Shown here piece by piece: positions 6,414 to 7,373 of a stretch of DNA of 7,373 bases. Position 1 is the first letter of the stretch; every line of letters starts with the position of its first letter. This DNA is from Phycisphaerales bacterium (GTDB lineage Bacteria > Planctomycetota > Phycisphaerae > Tepidisphaerales > Tepidisphaeraceae). The notes beneath the pieces were generated by a model. The model did not search any database. It worked only from the letters and a program-made list of their open reading frames with translations, and was not told where the DNA came from. The translations under genes were made by a program, and so were the position numbers. The stretch covers positions 239 to 7,611 of the forward strand of contig PMAK01000162.1 in the NCBI GenBank assembly GCA_003153655.1, written 5' to 3'.

Positions 6414-7349
6414 ATGCGGAAAAAACTCATTCAGTCGTCACTTTTGGCGGGAAACTGCCTGGTTTTCGGAAGCGCAATAGCGGCCCATGCCGGCGTGGTC
6501 GTCGACGGGTCGATCAACGGCTCGGAAGGGTATGGCGCACCCCTGGCTACTCAAACCATCAACACCGGCTTCGGCGACAGCACAGTCGGAGATGGCACGT
6601 CGACGGGCGGCTCGGAACTGGATGCCGCTTATGGCGTTGTGTCTGGCGGCAATCTCAATCTGTTCTTTTCCGGCAACTTCGAGAGCAACGGCAATCTCGT
6701 CAACGTTTTCATTGATGACGGCCGTGCCGGCGGACAAAATGTGTTGCATGCGGCAGGCGGGTCCGGATCGTTGCCGAATATGAATGGCTCGATCTTCAGC
6801 CCCGGCTTTAACGCCACTTACGCGACGGAATCCAACAATTATTCCGGAACCGTCTACTCCGATCAATATGATCTGATCAACAACACCGCCGCCTATGTCG
6901 GCGCCGTCCCGCTGACCGGCGGCATTGGCAATGGCGTGCTGACAAACGGCGTCACGCTGGGCATGAACGACACGAATGCCCTCGGCGTCAATGGAAACGC
7001 CGGAACAACCGCCGATCCGGTCGCGGCCGACGCGGTAACCACCGGATTGGAACTCAGCATTCCCCTCTCGGCACTCGGAAATCCCGCGCCGGGCAGCAGC
7101 ATCCTCGTTCTGGCCGACATCAACGGTAACGGGGACGGCTATCTATCCAATCAATTTCTCCCTGGCCTCCCAGTGGGAACGCAAAATCTTGGCAGTGGCA
7201 CCCCTTTCACCGGGTCTAACAGCGGGTCTTTCAATCTCAGCAACACCCCCGGGGAGTACATTACCGTGACAGTCCCAGAGCCTACATCCATTGCGGCCCT
7301 CGGCGGAGGATTGCTCATGCTCTGCTCCAGACGCCGCCGAACAACATAA
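6414..7349 (+). CDS. PEP-CTERM sorting domain protein, paralog of the N-terminal domain of the leftmost gene
   Basis: A 311-residue secreted protein. Residues 1-26 are a signal peptide (RKK, hydrophobic core, AHA before G27). Residues about 28-286 are a Gly/Asn/Asp-rich beta domain beginning VVVDGS. Characteristic segments are GDGTSTGGSELDAAYG (60-74), VFIDDGRAGGQ (98-108) and GLELSIPLSALGNPAPG (211-227). The ending is a PEP-CTERM: VPEP 287-290, hydrophobic 292-303, RRRR 306-309. In this family an exosortase, not encoded in the window, recognises that tail and processes the protein at the cell envelope. The opening VDG and the later E-x-x-IPLSAL resemble carbohydrate-binding CBM9-like beta-sandwiches, which would suit the hydrolase next door; this is a motif-level inference only. 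It is transcribed divergently from the LacI-family gene, with two operator-like palindromes between them. It ends 24 bases before the window edge, so no terminator is visible. Confidence 0.92.
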   Translation: MRKKLIQSSLLAGNCLVFGSAIAAHAGVVVDGSINGSEGYGAPLATQTINTGFGDSTVGDGTSTGGSELDAAYGVVSGGNLNLFFSGNFESNGNLVNVFIDDGRAGGQNVLHAAGGSGSLPNMNGSIFSPGFNATYATESNNYSGTVYSDQYDLINNTAAYVGAVPLTGGIGNGVLTNGVTLGMNDTNALGVNGNAGTTADPVAADAVTTGLELSIPLSALGNPAPGSSILVLADINGNGDGYLSNQFLPGLPVGTQNLGSGTPFTGSNSGSFNLSNTPGEYITVTVPEPTSIAALGGGLLMLCSRRRRTT

Positions 7350-7373
7350 CCGGCTTCCAGTACATAGGTATTG

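Overview
The window looks like a piece of a Planctomycetota or related PVC-group chromosome. The basis is a short PEP-CTERM sorting signal (VPEP, a short hydrophobic stretch, then RRRR), autotransporter-associated beta-strand repeats on a secreted protein, and a Gly/Asn-rich extracellular domain of a kind I recall from planctomycete PEP-CTERM proteins. The taxonomic call is from memory of these families, not from a search.

Layout. From 1823 down to the left edge, on the minus strand, runs a large secreted protein (607 codons visible, C-terminus outside the window). It has a signal peptide, a conserved domain (residues about 28-290) and then beta-strand repeats. Bases 1824-2238 are a regulatory region with two operator-like palindromes, a consensus -10 box and a hairpin-plus-T8 terminator. 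Next, on the minus strand, is a two-gene unit: a LacI-family regulator (5873-4788) followed after 35 bp by an exported GH13 alpha-glucan hydrolase (4752-2239). Bases 5874-6413 are a divergent intergenic region with two more copies of the same palindrome. On the plus strand, 6414-7349 encodes a PEP-CTERM protein whose body is a close paralog of the N-terminal domain of the leftmost gene.

How it fits together. Four copies of a palindrome close to GTTAAACGGTTAAC lie in the two intergenic regions, and I saw none inside the genes. The central CG and 14-bp size are what LacI-family proteins bind, and such a protein is encoded between them. My reading is a compact local regulon: a sugar-responsive LacI-type regulator controlling itself, an exported starch/glycogen-degrading enzyme and two paralogous cell-surface proteins. 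The paralogs share one domain (possibly a carbohydrate-binding beta-sandwich) but differ in what follows it: a PEP-CTERM anchor in one, beta-strand repeats in the other. The effector, the ligand of the shared domain and the direction of regulation cannot be read from the sequence.

No RNA genes, insertion sequences or CRISPR arrays were seen.
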